From Elusimicrobiota bacterium (GTDB lineage: Bacteria; Elusimicrobiota; Elusimicrobia; O2-12-FULL-59-9), in assembly GCA_016206405.1 (NCBI GenBank), contig JACQRQ010000086.1:1-13782 (forward strand): a stretch of 13,782 nt of DNA, in the 5' to 3' direction. The translations under genes and the position numbers were made by a program. Of this stretch, positions 5,191-13,200 are shown in pieces (within the stretch, counting starts at the first letter, position 1; every line of letters begins with the position of its first letter). Under the pieces are notes generated by a model, which was given only the letters and a program-made list of their open reading frames with translations, was not told where the DNA came from and did not search any database.

Positions 5191-6477
5191 ATGAGCTCCG
5201 ACAATCGACATGCCCTCGGCGTCTTGGGGGAACAGCTTATTGCGCTCCCAATTGAAGCGCATCTCCTGGACGACCTGATATTGATAGAACGGTGTAGGAT
5301 ATTCCTCGATAATATTCTTCGTTTTTGGCAGAGGCACAAAGCAGGGATTCCCTCAGTCGATGCACTTACTACTATCATTTCACATGACTATCATCATGTT
5401 ATGAAGACAGGTTCCCGGGAAGTACGCCATTTGATCAACATCATGGCGGCGAACCGGGAGGAACTCATGAAGGTGAAGGCAGGCCTGCCGACCGATTCCG
5501 CCCTCGCAAAACTCGAAACAAAAGAGATTGAACCATTACTTTCCGAAGGATTGACGATTGATCGCCTTATCAGCACCACTATTAATGATCAACTTGCTAC
5601 GTTCGAGCACCAGCTCAATCGATTGCGGAAGGCATCGGTCAAGCTTTGGGACCATTCGGCAGCAGACTCTTCAGTGATCCCTAAAGGTATATTTGTATTC
5701 ATTTCACACGCCACCAACGATAAAGATCTCGCGGTCAAAATTTCCAAAGAGCTTGAATCCATTGGCATTGCGACATGGCGGGATGACAAGGATATTATTG
5801 GTGGGGACTCCATCCCCACAGAAATTAGCAAAGGACTAGAGAAAGCGACTCACTTCGCCATGCTGTATACCAACAAATCAAAGGACCGTGCCTGGGTCAA
5901 AACTGAATCGGAAACCGCTCTTATGCTGCGCGAACAGAGCGGCAAGCCCAAAATCATTCCTTTGCTTCTCGATGGGCTGCGACCCCCTACGATTCTCGGA
6001 AATATCAAGGGCATTTCTTTCGAACAATTTGAACCGGGCATTACCGCCCTCTGGAAAAGCCTTGGTGTGCCTGCTAGTTCCAGAATTTCACTCGATATCC
6101 TTTTTAAGTTTCAGAAAAGAGCACGCCAAGCGCTCGAGCAAGTTCAGTCCTGCCACCAATCTGATAAATGTCTAGAAATCGATGATCCGACCTTCGATGA
6201 ACTTGAGGATCTTGAAACTTACTTCGCCACATTCCCAATTTTGGGAAATGAAAAGACATATCGCCGCTTCAAGTGGACAATGGTTTCCTGGCCGACACAG
6301 AGACCAGAGGAAATTCGACCAACTTTTGAATCGGAGTTCTATTCTTATCGACGTGCTGCAATCGCAGGCTGTTGCCTGCTAAAGTCAGTAGGTGCTATCG
6401 CAGAGCAACTGCTTAAAATTGTCGAGAGAATTGAAGGAAAACCGCTCCCGCAATCGATTTCCGGCGGTTCTGCTTGA
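5191..6477 (+). CDS. TIR-domain protein, candidate defence effector
   Basis: This 428-residue protein has a central TIR domain at about 166-293. The first strand is GIFVFISHATNDKDLAVKI (167-185), followed by the BB-loop region WRDDKDIIGGDSI (196-208) and AWVKTESETALML (234-246), in which W235 precedes E239, the position of the catalytic glutamate of NAD-cleaving TIR enzymes. KIIPLLLDG (255-262) follows as a later strand. Residues 1-160 and 300-428 are helical and unassigned; the former may sense or oligomerise, the latter contains WTMVSWPTQRP and two paired cysteines (C394, C395). Known for bacterial TIR proteins: many act in antiphage systems by consuming NAD+ or making signal nucleotides. 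Role here is inferred. An in-frame TAG at 5173 makes the ATG at 5191 the first possible start; it has no Shine-Dalgarno sequence. The gene looks lower in GC than the fix and kinase genes, suggesting transfer. Confidence 0.85.
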   Translation: MSSDNRHALGVLGEQLIALPIEAHLLDDLILIERCRIFLDNILRFWQRHKAGIPSVDALTTIISHDYHHVMKTGSREVRHLINIMAANREELMKVKAGLPTDSALAKLETKEIEPLLSEGLTIDRLISTTINDQLATFEHQLNRLRKASVKLWDHSAADSSVIPKGIFVFISHATNDKDLAVKISKELESIGIATWRDDKDIIGGDSIPTEISKGLEKATHFAMLYTNKSKDRAWVKTESETALMLREQSGKPKIIPLLLDGLRPPTILGNIKGISFEQFEPGITALWKSLGVPASSRISLDILFKFQKRARQALEQVQSCHQSDKCLEIDDPTFDELEDLETYFATFPILGNEKTYRRFKWTMVSWPTQRPEEIRPTFESEFYSYRRAAIAGCCLLKSVGAIAEQLLKIVERIEGKPLPQSISGGSA

Positions 6478-6610
6478 ATCGCAAGGGAAGGGGGCCGCCC
6501 ATTAGGAATTCGGGGCCACCATACATAATTCAAGGCCGCTTAGACATAAAGAATGAATGAGGGCGGTGGTTCAATGTCGGCAACCGACGAATTTTTCATC
6601 CATGATTTTC

Positions 6611-6754
6611 AAGGGGGAGGCCGGCGGGATTTGCCCGTAGGCCCCCGTAGCGGAGGGGTGGCTCCGCCGACTTCCCGTCGGTGGAGGGGAACCACGGGAG
6701 GGTTCCCCACGGGGCCCGGGGGCTCTCGGGCAAACCCGGCGGCAGGCCCCCGTA
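6611..6754. repeat. Long branched palindrome between convergent genes
   Basis: The intergenic region 6478-6774 contains no supported gene; most of it is one imperfect palindrome. Outer arms 6611-6637 and 6727-6753 pair at about 19 of 27 positions, including an unbroken eight-base run TTTGCCCG with CGGGCAAA. GCCCCCG (6641-6647) pairs with CGGGGGC (6717-6723). Inside are two side-by-side hairpins: CTCCGCCGAC (6662-6671) with GTCGGTGGAG (6677-6686, one G-T pair), and GGGAACC (6686-6692) with GGTTCCC (6701-6707). The 11-mer AGGCCCCCGTA occurs at 6639-6649 and 6744-6754. On the plus strand the structure is followed by T-rich 6762-6776, so it may terminate transcription from the TIR gene. It could instead be a mobile or REP-like palindrome or the DNA form of a structured RNA. 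Confidence 0.6.
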
Positions 6755-6774
6755 TGAAGAATTCTTTTTGTTTT

Positions 6775-7062
6775 TTATCCGTACTGGTATTGGACGCCGA
6801 AGCCGCCGTTGGGCCAGTCGCATTTGATGTTCTGGAAAGGGCAGATCATCCGGCAGGCGCCGCACTCGATGCAGTTTTCGTAGGCCACGAGGATTTTTTT
6901 GGAGTGCTCCTCCCACTCGTACACCTTGGCGGGACAGACGGTGGCGCAGGGCTTGTCGGGGCACTGGCTCGCGCAAATATTCGGGTCCCCGATGGAGATG
7001 TGCGTCTCCGGGCCTTTCTTATAGGTGAGAAGCCCCAATTTCGCCTCAACCGTCTCTTTCAT
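6775..7062 (-). CDS. fixX: Ferredoxin-like protein FixX (ETF:quinone oxidoreductase iron-sulfur subunit)
   Basis: This 95-residue protein matches FixX across its length: HISIGDPNIC (21-30), cysteines at 30, 34, 39 and 43 (NICASQCPDKPCATVCPAKVY), a second cluster C64-IEC67-GAC70-RMIC74-P, and the diagnostic C-terminus WPNGGFGVQYQYG. Known role: it carries the iron-sulfur cluster that, with the flavoprotein FixC, passes electrons from the FixAB electron-transfer flavoprotein to quinone or, in bifurcating versions, to a low-potential acceptor. CIECGACRMICP is a standard [4Fe-4S] binding pattern. It follows fixC by 28 bases on the same strand. The ribosome-binding site is weak (GAAG eight bases upstream; a better GAGGA is about 15 away). 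Very similar to the C-terminal part of mitochondrial ETF-QO, so the call is firm. Confidence 0.93.
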   Translation of the reverse strand: MKETVEAKLGLLTYKKGPETHISIGDPNICASQCPDKPCATVCPAKVYEWEEHSKKILVAYENCIECGACRMICPFQNIKCDWPNGGFGVQYQYG

Positions 7063-7090
7063 AAATTTAGCTTCGCGTCCTCAGGCGCGG

Positions 7091-8404
7091 TCAAATGGCC
7101 AGCCGCTTTCCAAGCTTGAGCATCATCCACGCGTCCTTGGCCAAGTCCACGGCGCCGCGCTTCTGAATCATCGAAAAGGCCTTGCCCAAGTGGCCCTTTT
7201 TGGGCTGCCCATCCACCGTGAATCGCAGATGCGCCAGGTCGCAGGCCAGCTTGGGATAAAAATCAAGAAAACCGCTGCGGGCCTCGACCCAGGCTTCCAC
7301 GTCCTGGACTTCCTCAAGGTCCGGCCAGAGGTAGCTCTCTTTGAGCTTGTCCTCATACGCCGAGAGCTTGGCGGCGGAAAAATCGCCGGCCTTTTTGGCC
7401 TCGATGACCGTTTCGGCCGCCAGCTTGCCGGCCGTCATGGCCATATTGGATCCCTCACGAAAAGCGGGGTTGACCATCTGGGCCGCGTCGCCCGCGATCA
7501 AAAAACCGTCGGTGTAGAGCGGAGGCATCGAGCGCATTCCTCCCTCAGGAATCAAGTGGGCGGAATACTCCAAGGTCTTTGAGCCCGCGATGAGCCGCCG
7601 CACGAAGGGATGCTGCTTGATGGCTTCCAGATGCTCCGAGGGACGAAGCCCCTTTTTCTGGTAATCGGTCAATTTGCAGCCCACGCCCAAAGACAAAGTA
7701 TCCTTGTTGGTGTAGAGAAAAACGTAGCCGAGCATGCCCTGGGTGAGGGCGCCGAACATCTCGGTGGTCGCGCCTTCGCCCTTCTCCAGGTTGAAGCGGT
7801 CCTCGATGACCCCGGCGGGCAGCGATAAAATCTCCTTGGCGCCCAGCGCCACTTCCGAGGGCTTGAGCTCGTCGATCAATCCCGCCTTCTGGGCCAAAAT
7901 GGAGTTGACGCCGTCGCAGGCGATCACGCACGGCGCCAAGAGCTCGTCGCCGTCGCCGGTCTTGACGCCGCAAATCTTTCCGTCTTTGCGCGCCACGTCC
8001 CGGACCGTGACGCCCGTGTAAATCTCCGCTCCCGCCTCCTCCGCTTTTTTAGAAAACCACTGGTCGAAGCGCACGCGGATGATGGTGTAGCAGTTGTGGG
8101 GCTCCTTCAGGTATTTCTCGGATTTATAGCCCACGCTCACCCATGAGTCCTCCGTGGCGATCACCGTGCGCTGCTCCGTGATGGGCCTTTCAAGAGCGGC
8201 CTGGGGGTCTTTCCAGAATTCAGGCAGCACCTCGGCGAGCTGGTGGGTGTATAGGACCGCGCCCTGCACGTTTTTGGCCCCGGGATAGGCCCCGCGCTCC
8301 AACACGACGACCGAGAGCCCGGCCTTGGCCAAGGTGATGGCGGCGCTGATGCCCGCCGGCCCCGCGCCGACCACGATGCAGTCGAAATTCATCTCGTCGG
8401 ACAC
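7091..8404 (-). CDS. fixC: FAD-dependent oxidoreductase FixC (ETF:quinone oxidoreductase family)
   Basis: This 437-residue flavoprotein has the N-terminal Rossmann fingerprint IVVGAGPAGISAA (10-22), ERGAYPGAKNVQGAVLY (36-52), which matches the family's GxKNxxGGxLY region, CDGVNS (163-168), and the second FAD motif FLIAGDAAQMVNP (301-313) followed by FREGSNMAM. Length fits FixC and the iron-sulfur part is on the separate fixX gene just downstream. Known role: oxidises reduced FixAB electron-transfer flavoprotein and delivers electrons to the membrane quinone pool or to ferredoxin/flavodoxin by bifurcation; which applies is not visible because fixA and fixB are not in the window. The start is a GTG at 8404, two bases after the response-regulator stop, with AGGGGA seven bases upstream; an ATG at 8392 is the alternative. 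The tight junction suggests translational coupling to the regulator. Confidence 0.92.
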   Translation of the reverse strand: MSDEMNFDCIVVGAGPAGISAAITLAKAGLSVVVLERGAYPGAKNVQGAVLYTHQLAEVLPEFWKDPQAALERPITEQRTVIATEDSWVSVGYKSEKYLKEPHNCYTIIRVRFDQWFSKKAEEAGAEIYTGVTVRDVARKDGKICGVKTGDGDELLAPCVIACDGVNSILAQKAGLIDELKPSEVALGAKEILSLPAGVIEDRFNLEKGEGATTEMFGALTQGMLGYVFLYTNKDTLSLGVGCKLTDYQKKGLRPSEHLEAIKQHPFVRRLIAGSKTLEYSAHLIPEGGMRSMPPLYTDGFLIAGDAAQMVNPAFREGSNMAMTAGKLAAETVIEAKKAGDFSAAKLSAYEDKLKESYLWPDLEEVQDVEAWVEARSGFLDFYPKLACDLAHLRFTVDGQPKKGHLGKAFSMIQKRGAVDLAKDAWMMLKLGKRLAI

Positions 8405-8406
8405 GC

Positions 8407-8823
8407 TCAGGTCCCCTGTCCCTCGCCGGTCTCGGGTTTTTTCTCCGGTTCCGCGCCCGGCCTCGCGCCTAAAGCCTCCTGCACCTTTTGAACCAATTCA
8501 TCGCCCGTAAACGGCTTGACCATGAAGCCGACCACCTGTTTGGCATTCCTGAAAAGCGTCTTGGCCGGCACCAGCGCGCTCATGACGATGACCGGAATCT
8601 TGGAAGTGGCCTCCGTTTGGGCGATCTGGTTTTGGAGGGTGTAGCCGTCCATGGAAGGGAGCATGACGTCGGTGATGATCAGGTCCGGCCGGGAGGACTG
8701 GATCAGTTCCCAAGCCTTCTGCCCGTCGTCGCAGGACTCCGTTTCATACCCGGCCTGCTCCAACACGTCGTGGATGAGCTCCACGATCGCCGGTTCGTCG
8801 TCGACTATCAGCACGCGCGCCAT
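8407..8823 (-). CDS. Single-domain CheY-like response regulator with charged tail
   Basis: This 138-residue receiver-only regulator has all phosphorylation residues: acidic pocket D8/D9 in VLIVDDEP, phospho-acceptor D52 in IITDVMLPSMDG, S82 in VIVMSA, and K103 in MVKPF. Residues 120-138 form a Pro/Glu/Lys/Gly-rich tail (EPEKKPETGEG) with no output domain. It is transcribed from its own promoter at 8856-8884 and is followed two bases later by fixC, so it is the first gene of a regulator-fixC-fixX operon. AGGAG six bases before the ATG sets the start. The two histidine kinases upstream on the same strand are plausible phosphodonors, an inference from proximity. Lacking a DNA-binding domain it would act by protein contact or as a phosphorelay shuttle. 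Confidence 0.9.
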   Translation of the reverse strand: MARVLIVDDEPAIVELIHDVLEQAGYETESCDDGQKAWELIQSSRPDLIITDVMLPSMDGYTLQNQIAQTEATSKIPVIVMSALVPAKTLFRNAKQVVGFMVKPFTGDELVQKVQEALGARPGAEPEKKPETGEGQGT

Positions 8824-8855
8824 AAGGGGCTCCTGGAAGTAAAAATCTTTGACCT

Positions 8856-8884
8856 ATTACAACACTTCGGCGATGGGTTGTCAA
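8856..8884 (-). promoter_or_regulatory. Promoter of the response regulator-fixC-fixX operon
   Basis: On the minus strand a consensus -35 TTGACA (8884-8879) is followed after 17 bases by TGTAAT (8861-8856), five of six matches to the -10 consensus. Initiation near 8849 gives a leader of about 25 bases to the regulator ATG at 8823. Located in the 158-bp gap after the receiver-kinase gene, it shows that the fix operon can be transcribed independently of the kinases. Confidence 0.7.
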
Positions 8885-8981
8885 ATGAAGCGAGAGCGCG
8901 CTGTTATGGACGAAACCGGCCCGCCGCAGATGTGAATTCGCGGCCTGCAGGCGCTCCATCTTATAGGAGGATACGGGCGGG

Positions 8982-10142
8982 TCAGGCGCCGTTTCCCGGA
9001 GAACCGACGGCGGCAGCCCGGTGAGACAAGGTAAAGAAAAAGGTCGCGCCTTGGCCGACGCGCCCCTCTCCCCATATTCGGCCTCCATGACGGTGGATGA
9101 TGCGCTGCACGGTGGCCAGGCCGATGCCGGTGCCTTCGAAATCGCTGCGCGCATGCAGCCGGCCGAAGGGAAGAAAAAGCTTGTTCGCGTGACTCATATC
9201 AAAGCCCGCGCCGTCATCGCGCACAAAATAGACCGGCAATCCATCCAGGTCGGTTTTGCCGAATTCGATGCGGGCGCGCGCGCGCTTTCCGGTATATTTC
9301 CAGGCATTGCACAGAAGATTCGCAAGCGCTACGCGCAGGAGGTGGGAGTCCCCCGCCGCCGTTATGCCGTCTTGGATGATAAAGTCCACCTGTCTTTGGG
9401 GCTCCGATTGGCGGAACTCGGCTTCAAGGCTCGCGGCGATCCGGCTGAGGTCCACGATCTCGCGGTGAACTTCGACCCGGGTCGCCTCCGAGAGCTGAAG
9501 CATGGCCTCGATGAGACGCATCATTTTTTTGGCCGCGCCCGCCAATCTTTGGAGATAATCGCGCCCCCGGTCATCGAGCTTGTCTCCATAAGTTTGGACC
9601 AAAATCCCGCTGAAGCTCTCGATATGGCGCAGAGGAGCGCGCAGATCATGGGAGACGGCATGGCTAAAAGCCAATGCGTCCTCGATCTGCTTCTCATGCT
9701 GGCGCCGCTCGGCTTCCCGCAACAGTTCGGACTGGCGCCGGATGGTATGGGTCTGTCTATCCAGATCCACGAAGACCGAAACTTTGGAGCGTAAAATCTC
9801 AGGGACTATGGGTTTAAGTATGTAGTCCACGGCGCCCAATTCATAACCCCGGAAGACCTGGTCCTCGCTCTTATAGGCGGCCGTCATGAAGATGATCGGA
9901 GTGCGCCGCGACTTGTCGCGTTCACGGATCAGGGCCGCGAGCTCAAATCCATCCATGTCCGGCATCTGGACGTCCAGCAGGACTACGGCATATTCTTCGC
10001 GGAGCAGATGCCACAAGGCCTCCTTGCCGGAGCGCGCCTTGACCAGGTTCTGGCCAAGACCTTCAAGAACAGTTTCGATGGCCAAAAGCCCTTCCGGCTG
10101 ATCGTCAACAAGAAGAATTTTGGCGCTATATTCCCGATCCAT
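8982..10142 (-). CDS. Receiver-histidine kinase (REC-HisKA-HATPase)
   Basis: A soluble 386-residue two-component protein. Numbered from the ATG at 10142, an N-terminal receiver domain has D13/D14 (LLVDDQPEG), phospho-acceptor D57 (LLDVQMPDMDG), T87 (FMTA) and K110 (LKP). A helical linker leads to a dimerisation domain with the histidine H165 in AVSHDLRAPLRHIESF, then the ATPase domain: N box LLCNAWKYT (N279), G1 box DDGAGFD (309-315), F box FLPFGRLH and G2 box GTGIGLA (337-343). The start was chosen because GGAGG lies seven bases upstream; an upstream in-frame TTG at 10148 has no suitable spacing. Receiver-before-kinase order suggests it is itself a phosphorelay target, possibly of the multi-receiver hybrid kinase 108 bases upstream. 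No membrane or periplasmic segment is present. Confidence 0.92.
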   Translation of the reverse strand: MDREYSAKILLVDDQPEGLLAIETVLEGLGQNLVKARSGKEALWHLLREEYAVVLLDVQMPDMDGFELAALIRERDKSRRTPIIFMTAAYKSEDQVFRGYELGAVDYILKPIVPEILRSKVSVFVDLDRQTHTIRRQSELLREAERRQHEKQIEDALAFSHAVSHDLRAPLRHIESFSGILVQTYGDKLDDRGRDYLQRLAGAAKKMMRLIEAMLQLSEATRVEVHREIVDLSRIAASLEAEFRQSEPQRQVDFIIQDGITAAGDSHLLRVALANLLCNAWKYTGKRARARIEFGKTDLDGLPVYFVRDDGAGFDMSHANKLFLPFGRLHARSDFEGTGIGLATVQRIIHRHGGRIWGEGRVGQGATFFFTLSHRAAAVGSPGNGA

Positions 10143-10250
10143 CACCAAGCCTCCGGCCCTCAGCCGGGCGTAAGGAAGCGCTCCGCTCGCGCGGTCTCCG
10201 GCGCCATTTACGGCGCGCGCCAGGGGCGGCGCATGTTTGGCCGTCAGACG

Positions 10251-13200
10251 CTACCGAGAGATCCATACCCGCAGCAAAGAACACAGGTACTCCATATCCA
10301 CCGGTTTGGCGATATAATCCGACGCCCCGGCCTCGATACACTTTTCTCGATCGCCCTTCATCGCCTTGGCGGTCAGAGCGATGATGGGCAGTTCCCCGAA
10401 CTTCTCCATGCGCCGAATAGCGCGGGTGGTCTCATAGCCGTCCATGGCCGGCATCATGATATCCATCAGCACGATGTCCACATCCGGGGTGACGTTGAGA
10501 GAAGCCAAGGCCTGCCTGCCGCTTTCAGCATATACAACTTGAATCTTGTAGCGCTCAAGAACGGTCGTTAGAGCGAAAATGTTCCGGACGTCATCATCAA
10601 CGACAAGGACTTTACGGCCGGCCAAGACCGGATCATCCTGCCGCACGGCCTCCAGAAGGCGCTTTTGGGGCTCCTGCAGGCTTGCGCAAGGCCGGTGCAG
10701 CAGCAACAAAGCGCGGTCCAGCAGTCTTTCCGGCGAGGTCGCGTCTTTGACGAGCATGCCGCCGGCTGCGAGCTCAAGGTCGGCCGCCTGCTCCTTGCTT
10801 GGATTATTAGGTCCGTAGAGAATGACGGGCAGTTGAATGCTCTGGAGGCTCAGGCTGCGCAGCAACTCGGCGGCGCTTACGTCGGGCAAAGCGGGATCGA
10901 GCACCATGCAGTCAAAGCTTCCCGCTTTGAGCGTTGCGATGGCCTCCGTGCCGGAGCTGACGGCGGTGGTCTGGATTCCTCCGTTTCCGATCAGATCGAT
11001 GATCTTGCTGCGGCAGCTCGCATCCCCCTCGACCACGAGCAGCCTTTTGACGTCCCGTTCGATAAACGCATGGATGCGCTTGAGAGTCTCCTCCAAGATT
11101 TCTTTGGCCGCCGGTTTCTGGAGAAATCCCATGGCCCCGAGTTGCGCCCCGCGCCGCCTGTCTTCGCCTCCCGAGATCACATAGACGGGAATATGGCGGG
11201 TATTCATGTCGTGCTTGATGCGGTCGAGCACCGTCCAACCATCGGCATCCGGCAGGCGGATGTCCAGAATCAGGGCATGCGGCTTGTAGTTTTTGGTCAA
11301 GGTCAGGGCGCGGTCGGCCCGGGAGCTGGCCAGGACTTTAAAACCCACGACCCTCGCCATATCCATCAGGATGCGCGCGAAGCTGGGGTCATCGTCGACA
11401 ACGAGCAGCACGCGATCCTTGGATTGGAGTGAGGCGCGATCATCGTGCATCTCCACTTCCGACAAGGAGGATGATTCCACTGTGGCCCCAATAATACCTT
11501 CCATAGGAACATCCCCAGAAACCTGTTCAGCGATTCCTGCGAATGGGGGAATGGATACCGCGGGCCTGCGGTTCGATGCCACATAGCTGACGGGCAAAAA
11601 TAGGGTGAAAGTGCTGCCCTCGCCTGGAACGCTCTTAAGACCCAGCTCTCCGCCAAGCAATCGGGCAATCTCCCGGCTGATCGATAGGCCCAAACCCGTC
11701 CCGCCGTATTTGCGGTTTGTCGTGCCGTCCGCCTGCTGGAAAGCCTCGAAAATGATCTGTTGCTTATCCTTCGGGATGCCTATCCCGGTGTCGGTGACGG
11801 CCAGAGCAATGACGGTTTTTGCGGTATTTAACGGCTCGTTGTCGGGACTCCAGCCTTCGCGGGCCACAGCGACGTGCATGCTCACTTGTCCCCGCTCGGT
11901 GAACTTGAAGGCATTGGATAGAAGATTCTTAAGCACCTGCTGCAGGCGCTTGGAATCCGTGGTGATGGCCTGGGGAAGGTCTGGGGCAAGATCAATGGAG
12001 AATTCAAGCCCCTTGGCCAGCGCGACATGGCGCGAGGTCCGCTCAACGTAATCGTGCAGCGCGTGGAAGGGAATCGGACCGATGTCAAGCACCATGGTGC
12101 CGGACTCAATCTTTGAGAGATCCAGTATGTCGTTGATGAGCTCCAAGAGGTCCGAGCCCGAGGCATGGATGGTTTTAGCGAACTCAACCTGTTTCGGAGT
12201 CAAGTTGCCTTCCTGGTTTTCGGTCAGAGTCTTAGAAAGGATGAGCAGGCTGTTGAGAGGGGTGCGAAGCTCGTGCGAGGTGTTGGCGAGGAATTGCGAT
12301 TTGTACTTGGAGGTCAGCGCCAGCTGCGCGGCTTTTTCCTCCAGGGAGACTCGAGCCTGCTCGACTTCGCGGTTTTTCTGCTCGACTTCCTGGTTCTGCT
12401 GTTCGAGACGGCGATTGGTTTCCTTAAGTTCCTCCGTCAAGGCCTGTGACTGCTTTAGGAGTTCCTCGGTGCGGGTCGTGGCGGCGATAGTATTGAGCAC
12501 GATGCCGATCGATTCGGTCAATTGCTCCAAAAACGCCATATGGACGTCGGTGAGCGGACGCAGGGATGCCAACTCAAGCACGGCCTTGACCTCGCCTTCA
12601 AAGAGAGCCGGCAGGATGGCAATGTTGCGGGGCGGCGCCGCCCCCAACGCCGTGCTGATCGGGACAAAGCCGTCAGGAATATCCGTCAACCGGAAACTCT
12701 TCTTTTCCACGGCGCACTGGCCGATGAGGCTCTCTCCCAAGTTGATCCAACGCGGCAATGATTTTCCTTCCTTGTGGGCATAGCCGGCCAGCAGCCTGAG
12801 ACCTCGAGCGTTATCCTTATCCTTGTCCTTTACCTCGGTAATATAGAAAACCCCATGCTGGGCTTCGACCAAGGGGGCCAGCTCGGAGAGGATGAGATGC
12901 GACACGGCCAAGAGGTCCCGTTGTCCCTGCAGCATGCGGGTGAACTTGGCCAGATTGGTCTTAAGCCAGTCCTGCTCCTTATTTTCGCGCGGCGTCTCCT
13001 TAAGGTTGCGTATCATTTCGTTGATATTATCTTTGAGTGAAGCCACCTCGCCTTGGGCCTCCACCGCAATAGAGCGGGTAAGATCCCCCTTAGTAACGGC
13101 CGTGGCCACATCGGCGATGGCGCGCACCTGGGTCGTGAGATTAGCGGCAAGCTGATTTACGTTGTCGGTCAAATGCCTCCACAGGCCGGCCGCCCCCGGG

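Noticed and set aside
6473..6545. Possible second attC site after the TIR gene: CTTGAAT/ATTCAAG arms and CTTAGAC resembling the R box GTTAGAC.
   Set aside because: The last box has C in place of the invariant G, and no complementary partner box exists at the expected place upstream, which would fall in coding sequence. At most an eroded site.
6553..7119. A 188-codon plus-strand open frame running through the palindrome and fixX.
   Set aside because: Its first third is translated palindrome and the rest is antisense to the unmistakable FixX cysteine motifs.
9021..9794. Long plus-strand open frames opposite the kinases (also 10665-11432 and 12082-12783).
   Set aside because: High GC at third positions suppresses stops on the opposite strand; their translations show no domain pattern, while the kinase motifs on the minus strand are complete.
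10149..10250. Small GC-rich hairpins between the hybrid kinase and the receiver-kinase genes, considered as a terminator.
   Set aside because: Stems are only about five base pairs and no T-run follows on the minus strand; read-through between the genes is as likely.
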